Shown: positions 1 through 8,225 of the stretch, one piece after another
How the letters are laid out: every line of letters starts with the position of its first letter
Numbering within the stretch: the stretch's first letter is position 1
Origin: VRUE01 sp963698085
Lineage (GTDB): Bacteria; Actinomycetota; Thermoleophilia; Solirubrobacterales; 70-9
Reading direction: 5' to 3'
DNA length: 64,000 nt
Assembly (NCBI GenBank): GCA_963698085.1
Contig: OY969122.1
Location: 434,001-498,000, forward strand
The notes under the pieces: generated by a model
Databases searched by the model: none
Seen by the model: the letters and a program-made list of their open reading frames with translations, nothing else
What the model was told of the DNA's origin: nothing
Program-made: the position numbers and the translations under genes

Positions 1-394
1 TCTTGGTGGTGAACTTCGACGGGCACTTGGTGACCAGGGTGTCGGGCTCGCCGACGAAGACTCCGCCTCTCTCGACGGTGCCGTTGAGGATGATCTCGCG
101 CCCGCCGCGGAAGGGGTCGGGGACGGTTCCGGTGTAGGTGACGGGGATGCTCTTGCTTGCGTCGTCGCGATCGGCGACGCGGAAGCGCAAGCCGTCGCCC
201 TCTCGAGCGATCGACCCCTTCACCACCCTGCCAGTCAGCTGGGCGCTGGTGCCTGGAGCGGCGTCGATCAGCTGCGAGGGCTCCTTCGCATCGGTCGCGG
301 CGCTGAACGAGGTGTAGACGAGGCCGACGGCGAGCAGCACCGCGACGCCGAGCGCGACCACGAGCCGGATCTGTCGCTTGCGCTGGGGATCCAT
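1..394 (-). CDS. ccmE: Cytochrome c maturation heme chaperone CcmE (3' end beyond window)
   Basis: The 131 visible residues begin with an N-terminal membrane anchor (about residues 8-27) followed by an OB-fold-like beta domain, as in CcmE, the periplasmic protein that binds heme covalently and passes it to CcmF in system I cytochrome c maturation. The usual heme-binding His-x3-Tyr site is replaced by Cys-Pro-Ser-Lys-Phe about six residues before the window edge; Cys variants of CcmE (CxxxY) are known, but Phe in the Tyr place is unusual. The ATG at 394 fits the domain start. TlpA/CcmG-like and CcmH-like genes lie 9 kb away. The 3' end is cut by the window edge. Confidence 0.85.
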   Translation of the reverse strand, partial: MDPQRKRQIRLVVALGVAVLLAVGLVYTSFSAATDAKEPSQLIDAAPGTSAQLTGRVVKGSIAREGDGLRFRVADRDDASKSIPVTYTGTVPDPFRGGREIILNGTVERGGVFVGEPDTLVTKCPSKFTTK

Positions 395-424
395 GGACGC
401 CGGATTATCGCAAGGAGGCTGGGC

Positions 425-494
425 GGGGTGGGTGCCCCAGGGTCGGCGGACGCGCTTCGCGCTGAGTGTCCGGCGACCCTGGGGCACCCACCCC
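425..494. repeat. 21-bp perfect inverted repeat with nested stem
   Basis: Arms 425-445 and 474-494 are perfect reverse complements (inner sequence GGGTGGGTGCCCCAGGGTCG) around a 28-base centre that itself holds CGGAC/GTCCG and a small GCGC hairpin. It lies between the divergent ccmE and SDR genes. It resembles a REP/BIME-type element or a large cruciform. No second copy is seen in this window. Confidence 0.75.
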
Positions 495-519
495 TACGCA
501 AGCTGGGAGAATCGACGGG

Positions 520-1233
520 ATGGACGGCAGCAACAGCGATTCGGTGATGCTGATAACCGGAGCTTCCAGCGGCATCGGCGCCGCCACGGCGCGGGCGGCT
601 GCTGGGACGCACCGGCTGGTGCTGGCGGCGCGGCGGTTGGAACCGCTGCAGGAGCTGGTCGAGGAGCTTGGCGGCGAGGAGCGGGCGATCGCGGTCCAGT
701 GCGACGTCACCGAGTGGGACCAGGTCGAGGCGATGGCCGCGTCCGCCCTGGAGGCCTTCGACCGAATCGACGTTGTCTTCGCCAATGCCGGCTTCGGTGC
801 CACCCGCGGCTTCCTCGAGGAGTCGCCGGAGCACTGGCGCTCGATGGTCCTGACCAACGTCTACGGCGTGGCGCTGACGATCCGCGCCACTCTCCCCCAC
901 CTGCTCGAGCGCGGCGAAGGGCATTTCCTCGTCACCAGCTCGGTCGCCGGCCGCCGCGCCCTGCCCGGCTCGCTTTACTCGGCGACCAAGTGGGCGGCGA
1001 CGGCGATCGGCGAGGCGCTGCGGGCAGAGCTGCGCCAGATGCACGAGAACAGCGGCATCAAGGTGACGCTAATCGAGCCGGGGATGGTCGACACGCCTTT
1101 CTTCGACAACAGGCCCGGCGAGTGGGCGCTGCAAGGCGAGGACATCGCCCGCGCCGTGATCTTCGCCCTAGAGCAACCGGGCAACGTCGACGTCAATGAG
1201 ATTCTCATTCGGCCCACCTCGCAGCCGATCTGA
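520..1233 (+). CDS. Short-chain dehydrogenase/reductase (SDR family)
   Basis: A 237-residue classical SDR that would catalyse NAD(P)-dependent oxidation or reduction of an unidentified substrate. The Rossmann motif TGASSGIG lies near residues 12-19, the structural NAG motif is in FANAGFG, and the catalytic Ser and YxxxK are visible in the TSSVAG and LYSATKWA segments. The ATG at 520 is preferred over an in-frame upstream start at 466 because GGGAGA lies about nine bases before it and the domain begins at once. The substrate cannot be read from the sequence and neighbours give no pathway clue. Confidence 0.88.
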   Translation: MDGSNSDSVMLITGASSGIGAATARAAAGTHRLVLAARRLEPLQELVEELGGEERAIAVQCDVTEWDQVEAMAASALEAFDRIDVVFANAGFGATRGFLEESPEHWRSMVLTNVYGVALTIRATLPHLLERGEGHFLVTSSVAGRRALPGSLYSATKWAATAIGEALRAELRQMHENSGIKVTLIEPGMVDTPFFDNRPGEWALQGEDIARAVIFALEQPGNVDVNEILIRPTSQPI

Positions 1234-1242
1234 CTCTGTCGA

Positions 1243-1281
1243 TTGATGCTTTCCCACCCTCCAGTGGGGACAAGCCATCAA
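1243..1281. terminator. Possible bidirectional terminator hairpin
   Basis: An imperfect hairpin (TTGATG-CTT-CCCAC paired with GTGGG-AAG-CATCAA, small bulges) sits between the convergent SDR and glycosyltransferase genes. There is no clear T-tract. Confidence 0.35.
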
Positions 1282-1283
1282 AA

Positions 1284-2309
1284 TCAGCCGCGTAGGGCGA
1301 GGCGGACGAGGCGCCAGTAGCCGCGCAGGAGCGTGCGCGCTGGAGCGGAGCGGGCCGCCGCCGGGATGAAGGGTGAGTCGAGGTCGGGGGTTAGCCAGGC
1401 GGCGAACTCGGCGGCACTGACTTTGCGCGTGGCCTGGACTTCGCGGCGCTCGCGCAACAGGCGCGGCAGCCAGCGGACCACTTCGCCGATCGCCGCGAGT
1501 TTTTGCCTCCCCCAGCCAGCGGCGACCGAGGCCGGGATCAGCGCCAGCTCGGTCAGGACTAGCGCCGGCGCGAGCAGCACCAGCAGGCTCGCCGGGTAGA
1601 CGCGGATCAGAAAGGCCCAGCGGTTGCGCTCGAGCCAGCGCCACTTGTGCTCGCGGGCGCCGAACTCGTAGTCGTGGTCAACGACCGCTGCTGGCTCGAT
1701 TCCCAGCGCTCCCCCGCCGAGACGCAGGCGCAGCGAGAGATCGACGTCCTCGTGGTAGAGGAAGAAGCGCTTGGGGAAGCCACCGACCCGCTCCCAGGTG
1801 CGGCGGGGAACCGCCAGGCAGGCGCCCGACAGCGCCGCGACCTCGCCCGCCGGAGGCGCCTCGCCGAGCGGACGCCCGTGTCCGCCCGCCCAGACGATGC
1901 CGGTGAAATGAACCGGGTTGCCCGCTGAGTTGATCGTCCTCCCGTCACCGTCGGCGACCAAGGCCTGCCAGGCGGCCCAGCCACGCTCCTCCAGCCAGGG
2001 ACGCCGAATCGCCTCGCCGAAGCCGGGCCGTGGCGACGCATCGGGGTTGAGGATCACGAGCAGGTCCCCCGAGGCGTGCCGGGCCCCCTCGTTGCAGCCG
2101 GCGGCGAAGCCGAGGTTGCCGCCGCTGGGCACGATCCGCGCCGCCGGCGCCAGTGCGGCCGCAACATCCGCGGTCCCATCGCTGGAGTCGTTGTCGACGA
2201 CGATCAGCTCGTCCCCCTCCCCCAGCTCAGGCAGCAAGGCGGGCAGGGTCCGCGCCAGCTCCTCGCGGCTGTTCCAGGCGACTATGAGAACCGAAAGCGT
2301 CGGGCGCAC
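1284..2309 (-). CDS. Family 2 glycosyltransferase
   Basis: A 341-residue GT-A-fold glycosyltransferase that would transfer a sugar from a nucleotide-sugar to a surface glycan; rhamnosyltransferase-like enzymes are the nearest type by motif. It starts MRPTLSVLIVAWNS, with the nucleotide-binding DNDSSDGT at about residues 39-46, a metal-site-like NPDA near residue 88 and an acidic FLYHEDVDLSLR segment typical of the acceptor region. A hydrophobic stretch around residues 240-265 suggests membrane association. A 50-bp palindrome lies 28 bases upstream, between this gene and the 990-residue gene on the same strand. Confidence 0.88.
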   Translation of the reverse strand: MRPTLSVLIVAWNSREELARTLPALLPELGEGDELIVVDNDSSDGTADVAAALAPAARIVPSGGNLGFAAGCNEGARHASGDLLVILNPDASPRPGFGEAIRRPWLEERGWAAWQALVADGDGRTINSAGNPVHFTGIVWAGGHGRPLGEAPPAGEVAALSGACLAVPRRTWERVGGFPKRFFLYHEDVDLSLRLRLGGGALGIEPAAVVDHDYEFGAREHKWRWLERNRWAFLIRVYPASLLVLLAPALVLTELALIPASVAAGWGRQKLAAIGEVVRWLPRLLRERREVQATRKVSAAEFAAWLTPDLDSPFIPAAARSAPARTLLRGYWRLVRLALRG

Positions 2310-2337
2310 CGACGCGGGAGGCTATTCGGTCCTCGCC

Positions 2338-2387
2338 GACGTGCCGGTGGAACGAGGTCCATATGGACCTCGTTCCACCGGCACGTC
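2338..2387. repeat. 50-bp perfect palindrome (copy 1)
   Basis: Every base from 2338 to 2362 pairs with 2387 to 2363, centred on CATATG. The left half reads GACGTGCCGGTGGA, then AC, then GAGGTCCAT. The other copy at 40860-40909 has the same ends and length, with two changed positions per arm that keep the pairing. It lies 8 bases past the stop of the 990-residue gene and 28 bases before the glycosyltransferase start, so it would form a strong RNA hairpin between them. Confidence 0.95.
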
Positions 2388-2395
2388 CGTTCGCG

Positions 2396-5368
2396 CTACC
2401 GCCTTTTCTTGCCGCAGGGTGCGCGCAGACGCAGCCGCATGTTCCGTTTCTTGCCGTTCTGGGCTTTGAAGCGCACGATCGCCCGCGGCCCTTTGCGCTT
2501 GGTCTTGCTCGTCTCGGCGCTGTTGGATTTTTTGGCGCCGGCGCGTTTGCGAGGGCATTGGTTGCGGGAGTTGACGAGGAGTCCTTTGGGCCCGCCGCGC
2601 AGGGTGAGGATGAACTTCGAGACCGGCACGTCGGGGACGATGTCGAAGGTGTTGCGGATGCGGCCGCGGACACTGTCGGTGCGGCTGACCAGCTCGAGGT
2701 CGACCTGACCGTGCAGGTCGAGAACGAGATCCGGCAGGGGGTTGTCGGAGGAACGCAGGTAGATCGGCCCCTTCACCGGGTCGTCGAGCAGCGGCGAGAA
2801 GGCGCGGGCGTTGCCGTAGATCGATTTTTTCGGGCAGTCGTTGGCGGCGAACTGGACCCGCGTGCAGACTTTCGCCAGGTTGGCCTGGTCGAGGATCAGC
2901 GAGGGCGGCAAGATCGTCGCCGCGCGGGCAATGTTCGCGTCACCCTCTTTTGGCAGCAGCACGGCGCGCAGCTTCGGGTTCTTGGCCCGCCGCATGCCGC
3001 CAAAGAGGCGCAGGAACAGTTTCGGTTTGAAGCCGAGTTTCTCGCAGCCGTTGACTTTGAACGGAGCCGACAGCGGGGCGCGGGTGAAGGCCGCCGGGTC
3101 GAGCGGGTTGGCGCCGCCGCCGAGCAGCGCGCCATCGAAGCTGAGCTGTGAGCAGTTGGTCGGGTTGAGCGAGAAATCTTTGCGGTTGAGCACGACCGCA
3201 ACCGAACGGATGTCGAGCGTGGCGCCGCCGTAAACGTGCGGGATCGGGTCGGACACCGCGTGGACCCTCGCGGTACGCGGTTCGAGCGACAGCGCCACCC
3301 TCACCACAACCGTGCCGAGATCGAACGGCCCGGCCGTGGCGGGGGTGATCACTGCCAGGGAGAGAGGAGCGCCTTTGTAACGGCCGGCGAGGAAGACCTT
3401 GCCGCCGATCTCGATCGGCGAAGGGCCGCTGCCGGCTTTGACCTCGGCGCGGCCGATCAAGCTCGAGGACGGACAACTCGAGCTGGCCGCCTCGGCGACG
3501 CCGCTGTTGGCTGCTGCCGCCGCGAGCGCCGCCGGCGGGCAGTTGCGGACCCCTTTCAATTTCGCCACAAGTCCTGGCGGCAGCGTCACGTCAACGCCTT
3601 TCAACTCCTGGTTGCCATCGGAGCGGGCGATGCTCATACGCAGGGGGCTGAAGGTCGCCGCTTTGGCGCTGTTGGTGTCGGCACCAAAGCCCAGAGAGAA
3701 CGGACGCTCGGCCATGGTTTTGGGGCAACTTCCGCCGCCGGGAGCGGCGGACAAGGAGAAGTTGGACGAATCCCCCACCGAAGAGTTGGCGGAAGGGCCG
3801 CCGTCCTGGCCCACCGGGACAGTGCCCAAGGCGCTCGACCAGGGCGTCATCTGGGTGGACGTCGTGTTGGGCCCACAAGTCGGCGGGCTGGTCAGAACGG
3901 CGGTCGGGCCAGCGTCCAGTTTGATCCGGAACGACTTGAACGGCACCTGCGGCAGGCCCTCCAGGGGGACTTTGCCGAGCGCGCCATCGTCGAAGAACGT
4001 CGTCACCTGACCGGTCTGCGGATCGACTTTGGCCTTGCCGAGCAGGCGAGCCGAGATGTCGTAGCGGCTCGATTCGGCGACGACGAAGATCCTGTATAGG
4101 TTGCCGGAGGTGGGATCGCGGTCGAGCTGCTCGCCGACGTAGACCGGGCCGCTGAGCGAACCATCCGGAAGTGGCGGCGTGTCGACCTCGACCGTGCCGA
4201 TTCGGGAGGCCTCCGGGCAGGCGACCGGCTCTCGGCTGCCCTTGTTGAACTGATCGTCGCTGCATGCCACGAGTCCGTTCGCAGCCGAGGGGTTTAGCCC
4301 CATGCCGGCGGGCAGCGTCACGCTGGCGCTACGCACGTGCGAAGTGCCCTGGTTGCCGCCGCCTTTGACCTCGGGCAGCTCGACGGTGACGGTCGCCCCG
4401 GCCGGAGAGTCGGTCTGGGCGGTATTCGGATCGGTCGCGATCGAGGGTTCGAAGGGGATCGAGTCGCATTCTTTCGGCGAGGTTTCGAATGCGGGCGGTT
4501 TGCGCGGGATCTTCGACTCGATGAAGCTGGAACCGTCGGGGAAGTTCGGATCCATGTTCGGCGCCTCGTAGGCATCGGCTCGCAGGTAGGTCGAGTAGAT
4601 GCGCTCGACCGGGGACCCCGGCGCGGCCGGGCCCAGGCAGGTCGTCGGCGTGGTGATGAAAGTGCCGTCCGGACCAGACGTGCCGTCGAAGACGAGGCGG
4701 TTGACCGCGACCCGCGCCAGTTCCGCCGGGATTGGCGGTAGTTCCAGTTTCGCTACGTGGATCGTGAAGTACTCGTGGTAGTCGCTCTCCCAAGCTACGT
4801 CAGCCTCCAGGAAGACGTCGTTGCCGAGCAGGCTGAGGCCGAAGCGCGCCGGTTCGCCCACTTCCGGCACCAAGTTGAAGACATCGACCGCAGGGAACGG
4901 AACCGAGACACCCGTGGTTTGGTTGGTCGCCGTGACTTCGCTGATCCCCACTTTCGAGCCCGGCGGGCAGGTGCTGGGGCTCTCCCCGGGTCCCAGCTCG
5001 CACTGTTCGGCCGAGGATTGGGGGTTGACGGTGAGACCCGCTGGAAGGTCGACGCGAACGGTGCGCAGGTTGCCAATCGGTGCCGGCCCGAAGGGCGGCA
5101 GCGGCGCGGGTTCGGTGTTGACGATGAACTGGGTGAAGCCGACCGGCGGGTGCGCGGCGGCCGTTTCGAAGAACTGCGCCGGCGTGTCGACGCTACAGGT
5201 AGGCGTGTCGATGGTGCAGGTTCCCGCTTGCCAGGGACTGTCGGCCTGCGGGTCGTCCGGGTTCTGCGGACCGATGATGTCCGCGCCGGCACCTGGGGCT
5301 GCCAGGGCTGCCCCCAAGGTCAAGATCGCGGCTATCAATGCCGCACGACCCCCCGCTACCCGCCTCAT
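2396..5368 (-). CDS. Large secreted protein with four degenerate Cys-containing repeats
   Basis: A 990-residue protein of unknown function. It begins with a signal peptide (residues 1-29, hydrophobic core ending APGAGA) and ends in a Lys/Arg-rich tail. Four degenerate repeat units are visible near residues 105-150, 350-410, 595-655 and 810-860; each has LPxG/S followed by a hydrophobic stretch, a Cys, then CPxxSxIGxxxV or a close variant. The rest is Pro/Gly-rich and probably beta-structured. AAGGAG lies five bases before the ATG at 5368. It is transcribed divergently from a small HTH regulator, with an inverted repeat between them. I do not recognise the family. Confidence 0.82.
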   Translation of the reverse strand: MRRVAGGRAALIAAILTLGAALAAPGAGADIIGPQNPDDPQADSPWQAGTCTIDTPTCSVDTPAQFFETAAAHPPVGFTQFIVNTEPAPLPPFGPAPIGNLRTVRVDLPAGLTVNPQSSAEQCELGPGESPSTCPPGSKVGISEVTATNQTTGVSVPFPAVDVFNLVPEVGEPARFGLSLLGNDVFLEADVAWESDYHEYFTIHVAKLELPPIPAELARVAVNRLVFDGTSGPDGTFITTPTTCLGPAAPGSPVERIYSTYLRADAYEAPNMDPNFPDGSSFIESKIPRKPPAFETSPKECDSIPFEPSIATDPNTAQTDSPAGATVTVELPEVKGGGNQGTSHVRSASVTLPAGMGLNPSAANGLVACSDDQFNKGSREPVACPEASRIGTVEVDTPPLPDGSLSGPVYVGEQLDRDPTSGNLYRIFVVAESSRYDISARLLGKAKVDPQTGQVTTFFDDGALGKVPLEGLPQVPFKSFRIKLDAGPTAVLTSPPTCGPNTTSTQMTPWSSALGTVPVGQDGGPSANSSVGDSSNFSLSAAPGGGSCPKTMAERPFSLGFGADTNSAKAATFSPLRMSIARSDGNQELKGVDVTLPPGLVAKLKGVRNCPPAALAAAAANSGVAEAASSSCPSSSLIGRAEVKAGSGPSPIEIGGKVFLAGRYKGAPLSLAVITPATAGPFDLGTVVVRVALSLEPRTARVHAVSDPIPHVYGGATLDIRSVAVVLNRKDFSLNPTNCSQLSFDGALLGGGANPLDPAAFTRAPLSAPFKVNGCEKLGFKPKLFLRLFGGMRRAKNPKLRAVLLPKEGDANIARAATILPPSLILDQANLAKVCTRVQFAANDCPKKSIYGNARAFSPLLDDPVKGPIYLRSSDNPLPDLVLDLHGQVDLELVSRTDSVRGRIRNTFDIVPDVPVSKFILTLRGGPKGLLVNSRNQCPRKRAGAKKSNSAETSKTKRKGPRAIVRFKAQNGKKRNMRLRLRAPCGKKRR

Positions 5369-5390
5369 CTGATCTCCTTGTCTCGGGTCA

Positions 5391-5443
5391 TACCTAAAAT
5401 TAGATTACCCGATTTTGATGATCTACGTTATTATTTTTAGGTA
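5391..5443. promoter_or_regulatory. AT-rich divergent promoter with inverted repeat operator candidate
   Basis: TACCTAAAA (5391-5399) and its exact reverse complement TTTTAGGTA (5435-5443) flank an AT-rich stretch that stands out in this GC-rich DNA. It lies between the starts of the secreted-protein gene and the HTH gene and is a plausible operator for the HTH protein. Confidence 0.5.
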
Positions 5444-5471
5444 TTCCCCAGTCAACGAAAGTGAGGTAGTT

Positions 5472-5771
5472 GTGAATTGGGAACGCCTGGCTCGTGCCAA
5501 TACCCACCCACTCCGAGTGTCAATCCTGGAAGTGCTGAGCATCGACAGAGGCAGGACGCTGTCGCCAAAGGACCTCAGCCTGGAGCTGCAGGCGCCACTG
5601 AGCACGGTCAACTACCACGTGACTGAGCTGCGCCACTCCAATCTGGTCGAAGTCGTCGACGAACAGCAGGTCCGCGGCGCGATCGAGCACTTCTACCGCG
5701 TGGTCGAGAGCAACGAGAAAAGGGCACGACAGAACGGAGGGCGCAGAGTCGCCCGTAAGGCCCGCGTCTGA
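5472..5771 (+). CDS. Small winged-HTH (ArsR-like) transcriptional regulator
   Basis: A 99-residue protein with an ArsR-type winged helix: residues about 10-60 hold the pattern HPLRVSILEVL, then a recognition helix around LSTVNYHVTELRHSNL, and a wing; the tail is basic. The GTG at 5472 is preferred to the upstream ATG at 5415 because the latter would place coding sequence in the AT-rich divergent promoter, and GTGAGG precedes the GTG. No metal-binding Cys cluster is visible, so the signal is unknown. Its position suggests that it controls itself and the divergent secreted-protein gene. Confidence 0.75.
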   Translation: MNWERLARANTHPLRVSILEVLSIDRGRTLSPKDLSLELQAPLSTVNYHVTELRHSNLVEVVDEQQVRGAIEHFYRVVESNEKRARQNGGRRVARKARV

Positions 5772-5793
5772 CCCAGGCGGGCTAAACGGCGAG

Positions 5794-5825
5794 GAAGAAA
5801 GCGGACGACGGGTCTCGAACCCGCG
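5794..5825. repeat. Left attachment repeat (tRNA-Gly 3' end copy)
   Basis: This 32-bp sequence is identical to 9413-9444 and covers the T-arm and 3' acceptor strand of tRNA-Gly; the anticodon part is absent, so it is not a tRNA gene. Confidence 0.85.
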
Positions 5826-6049
5826 TTTAAGCGCCTCTTTCGAACCAACTAGACCCGCTTCTCGAAAGCTCGAGGAACGGAAGGTTGGATGTTTTCGGCT
5901 CTGCAAGCGAGGCTGCGACATGACCGAGATTCGGCGGGGCGATCATGCCCCATTGCCGGACATCTCGGCCATGCTCGCAGCTTGCAAGGACGCGCAGCAG
6001 CTCGACTCAGCTCCGGCCTTGTTCCTCGACCAATTCGAGGAGCTACGTT

Positions 6050-6827
6050 ATGGAGCTGTCCAACGAGCAGTTGATCGTCGAGGCGATCGAAATCAATCAC
6101 GCAGGTATCGGCAAGGACAAGACGCTTGAGCGATACCGCGATCACCTCGTCCATTTCAGCCACTACCTCGCGAGCGTCCACGGCTCGACCTTCTACAAAG
6201 CCCGCCGCAAGCAGATCCGCCTTTTCATGGGCCACCTCGAAAAGCCTGGTGGCGCCAAGCCGCACGACTCCCGATTGCGCCGCGAGTGGTGTAAGGCGAG
6301 GGGCTACCCGGACGGTCGCTCGGGCCAGGGTTGGTCGGCCTCGTACCGCAAGAGCTACCTGTCGGCAATCAAGTTCCTCTATCGCCACTTCCTAGCTGAG
6401 GACGATCTGCTAGACCTCAACCCGGCCGCGTTGGAGTCCTCACCGAAGATCGTCCATAAACGCGGATACACACCGACGAAGGACGAGATAAAGCGGCTGC
6501 TGGAGGCGCCGGGCTCGGCAAGGAAGTGGTTGGCAAGGGCGATCAGGTTGACATTTTCGCGCTTGCCCCCCCCCCCCCCCCCCACTGCTGCGGGAGCTGC
6601 GGCTTTATCGCCGCTGGCAGCTCTCGCAGGCGGAGAGAAACCCGGCAATTCGAGACGCGCTGAGCGACCCGCGCGCTTGGGCGACGATCGCGCTCAACGA
6701 CGAGGAACTTCCGATTGACGTGGTTTCAGAGGTCTTGAAGCACAAGGACATAGCGACGACCCGCCGCCACTATGCGTCAACGAAGTCGGATCGAGCGCCG
6801 GCGCTGGTCAACATGCGAGTGGCCTGA
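6050..6827 (+). pseudogene. Tyrosine recombinase/integrase, disrupted
   Basis: From ATG 6050 (GAGGAG seven bases upstream) the reading frame encodes an N-terminal core-binding, SAM-like domain (residues 1 to about 165). At 6566-6583 there is a run of 18 C. Beyond it the recombinase continues in another frame, ending at TGA 6825-6827, with EVLKHKD and the TTRRHYA segment that carries the presumed catalytic Tyr. The block that should hold the first catalytic Arg and the HxxR motif is missing. Either a deletion or frameshift inactivated the gene or the C run hides an assembly error. It probably drove insertion of the surrounding element. Confidence 0.8.
6566..6583. other. 18-base poly-C tract
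   Basis: A homopolymer of 18 C marks the exact point where the integrase loses its frame and its central catalytic block. It could be a real slippage tract or an assembly artefact. Confidence 0.9.
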
Positions 6828-6995
6828 GCCGCAGTGGGCAGTCAGCTCGTCAAGCTGGCCGCTGATCAGTGCCCGGGCGGATGCCGCGATTCAAAACGCG
6901 ACAGATAGGCGGCGTCAAAGGTGCTTTCAGGAATCTATCCTGGGCCGTATCCGCCGCCTTCAATGAATCCCGATGTGCCCCAATAGCGCTGCGCC

Positions 6996-7295
6996 CTAGT
7001 CCGTCGGCGGGATCTTTTCGCCGCCAAGAGATCGCACGCGGCGAGGCGCAGCGATCAAGAGAACAATGATTACAACGCCGCCCAGTATTGGAATCACTTG
7101 AACCCCTAAAGAAACAAGCACGACGACTATCAGGGTCAGACAGCCAGCGGCAATCCATACTGCTCGGCTAGGCCATTTTAGAGGTCCAAGATACATTGAT
7201 CCTCCCAATGTAACGTATAAGCACGCTGATACCAGCAATGCGCCATACAAGACTGAAAGACGGTGATCTCGGCATGACCACTCTATTTGCTGCAT
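6996..7295 (-). CDS. Small predicted membrane protein
   Basis: A 99-residue ORF with three hydrophobic segments (about residues 16-33, 44-62 and 64-84) and a short basic tail. I recognise no family. The hydrophobic pattern is much stronger than chance would give, which is why it is kept. The start is uncertain: no clear ribosome site precedes the 7295 start, and a later ATG at 7196 would drop the first segment. It overlaps the start of the divergent secreted ORF, so one of the two starts is probably shorter. Likely cargo of the integrative element. Confidence 0.5.
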   Translation of the reverse strand: MQQIEWSCRDHRLSVLYGALLVSACLYVTLGGSMYLGPLKWPSRAVWIAAGCLTLIVVVLVSLGVQVIPILGGVVIIVLLIAAPRRVRSLGGEKIPPTD

Positions 7296-7606
7296 ACGAG
7301 GCGCCGCACAATCGCTTCCCCTTACGCCTCGCTGTCATTACCGTGCTAACCGTAGCTCTTTCCGCAGTACTGCCCGTTGGTCTGTCGGATAGTGCTGGCG
7401 CAGACCGACACCCTGCGCTGCCAGCCATGAACTTCCCAGCGGGCACTGACGTGCAGCGCATCGGAAGTCCAGAGCTTCTTGCCAGTGACGACACCATTCT
7501 CGGGCCGAGTCAGCTCGTTGCATTCTGGTCAACCAGTGGCCTGTGCATCGAGTTCGACCATCTCAAACCACGTAGGTCGACTTCCGCGTCAGCTACGAAA
7601 GTCTGA
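7274..7606 (+). CDS. Secreted hypothetical protein, probably truncated
   Basis: A 110-residue product from ATG 7274 with a signal peptide-like N-terminus (hydrophobic stretch about residues 18-36, ending in an SAGA-like site). No family is recognised. Downstream, other frames (7600-7780) keep protein-like features such as a GCVGGRSVTIRAFG segment, so the original gene may have run on and been broken by frameshifts. There is no good ribosome site. It lies in the AT-richer part of the element. Confidence 0.4.
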   Translation: MTTLFAAYEAPHNRFPLRLAVITVLTVALSAVLPVGLSDSAGADRHPALPAMNFPAGTDVQRIGSPELLASDDTILGPSQLVAFWSTSGLCIEFDHLKPRRSTSASATKV

Positions 7607-8225
7607 CGGACCATCCTCGGCTAGCTGGTTTGGAGCTAACTTACGAGGGTGCGTCGGCGGTCGTAGCGTGACGATTCGGGCATTTGGTCCCAAGGGGAAT
7701 CAGCTGGGGAAGCCTCTGGCCTCCTCCAGCACGCAGCATGCAAAGCCGGCAGCGGGTACAAGGTGCGTGGATCAGTGATGTTTGGTTCTCTTCCTAGCCT
7801 AGCCTAGTTCTGTTTTACGGTGGGGGAATGCTCTTGATGTGCTCACCCTCATGCCCGCTTCCATACAGATGGTCCTGAATTTGATAGTAGTCTGCTACCG
7901 GACCGTCCATGGTGTTCCATCGATTAACACGGAACGAACACCAAAAGTTTAAGTACTTTCCATAGCCGTATGGCGCGGGGTTTGGTCCTGACCACCCGTA
8001 CCGTCTTCGTAGACTACCTCGGCATCTAGCGGATCGATTGATCTAAGAGTCTGACCTTCAGCCAGGGACACTTCCCATAGTAGGTCTCCGGGGCAGTTGC
8101 ATCTCGTATGCTCTGGAAGGTGGTAACTCCACTAAATATCGGCCTCACGATGCTGTCAGTATTCTGTAGGCTGTTACTGGCGATTGCAGCAGAATCTTCC
8201 ACTATCTCCATTTCAGTAATTCGTT
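7607..8225. other. Stretch without convincing genes
   Basis: About 620 bases of lower-GC DNA inside the element. Up to about 7780 it may hold frameshifted remains of the preceding secreted ORF. From 7780 to 8225 I see no ORF with coding character and no RNA gene. Confidence 0.5.

Noticed and set aside
7479..7778. 99-residue plus-strand ORF
   Set aside because: It overlaps the secreted ORF in another frame and only part looks protein-like; more likely frameshifted remains than a gene of its own.
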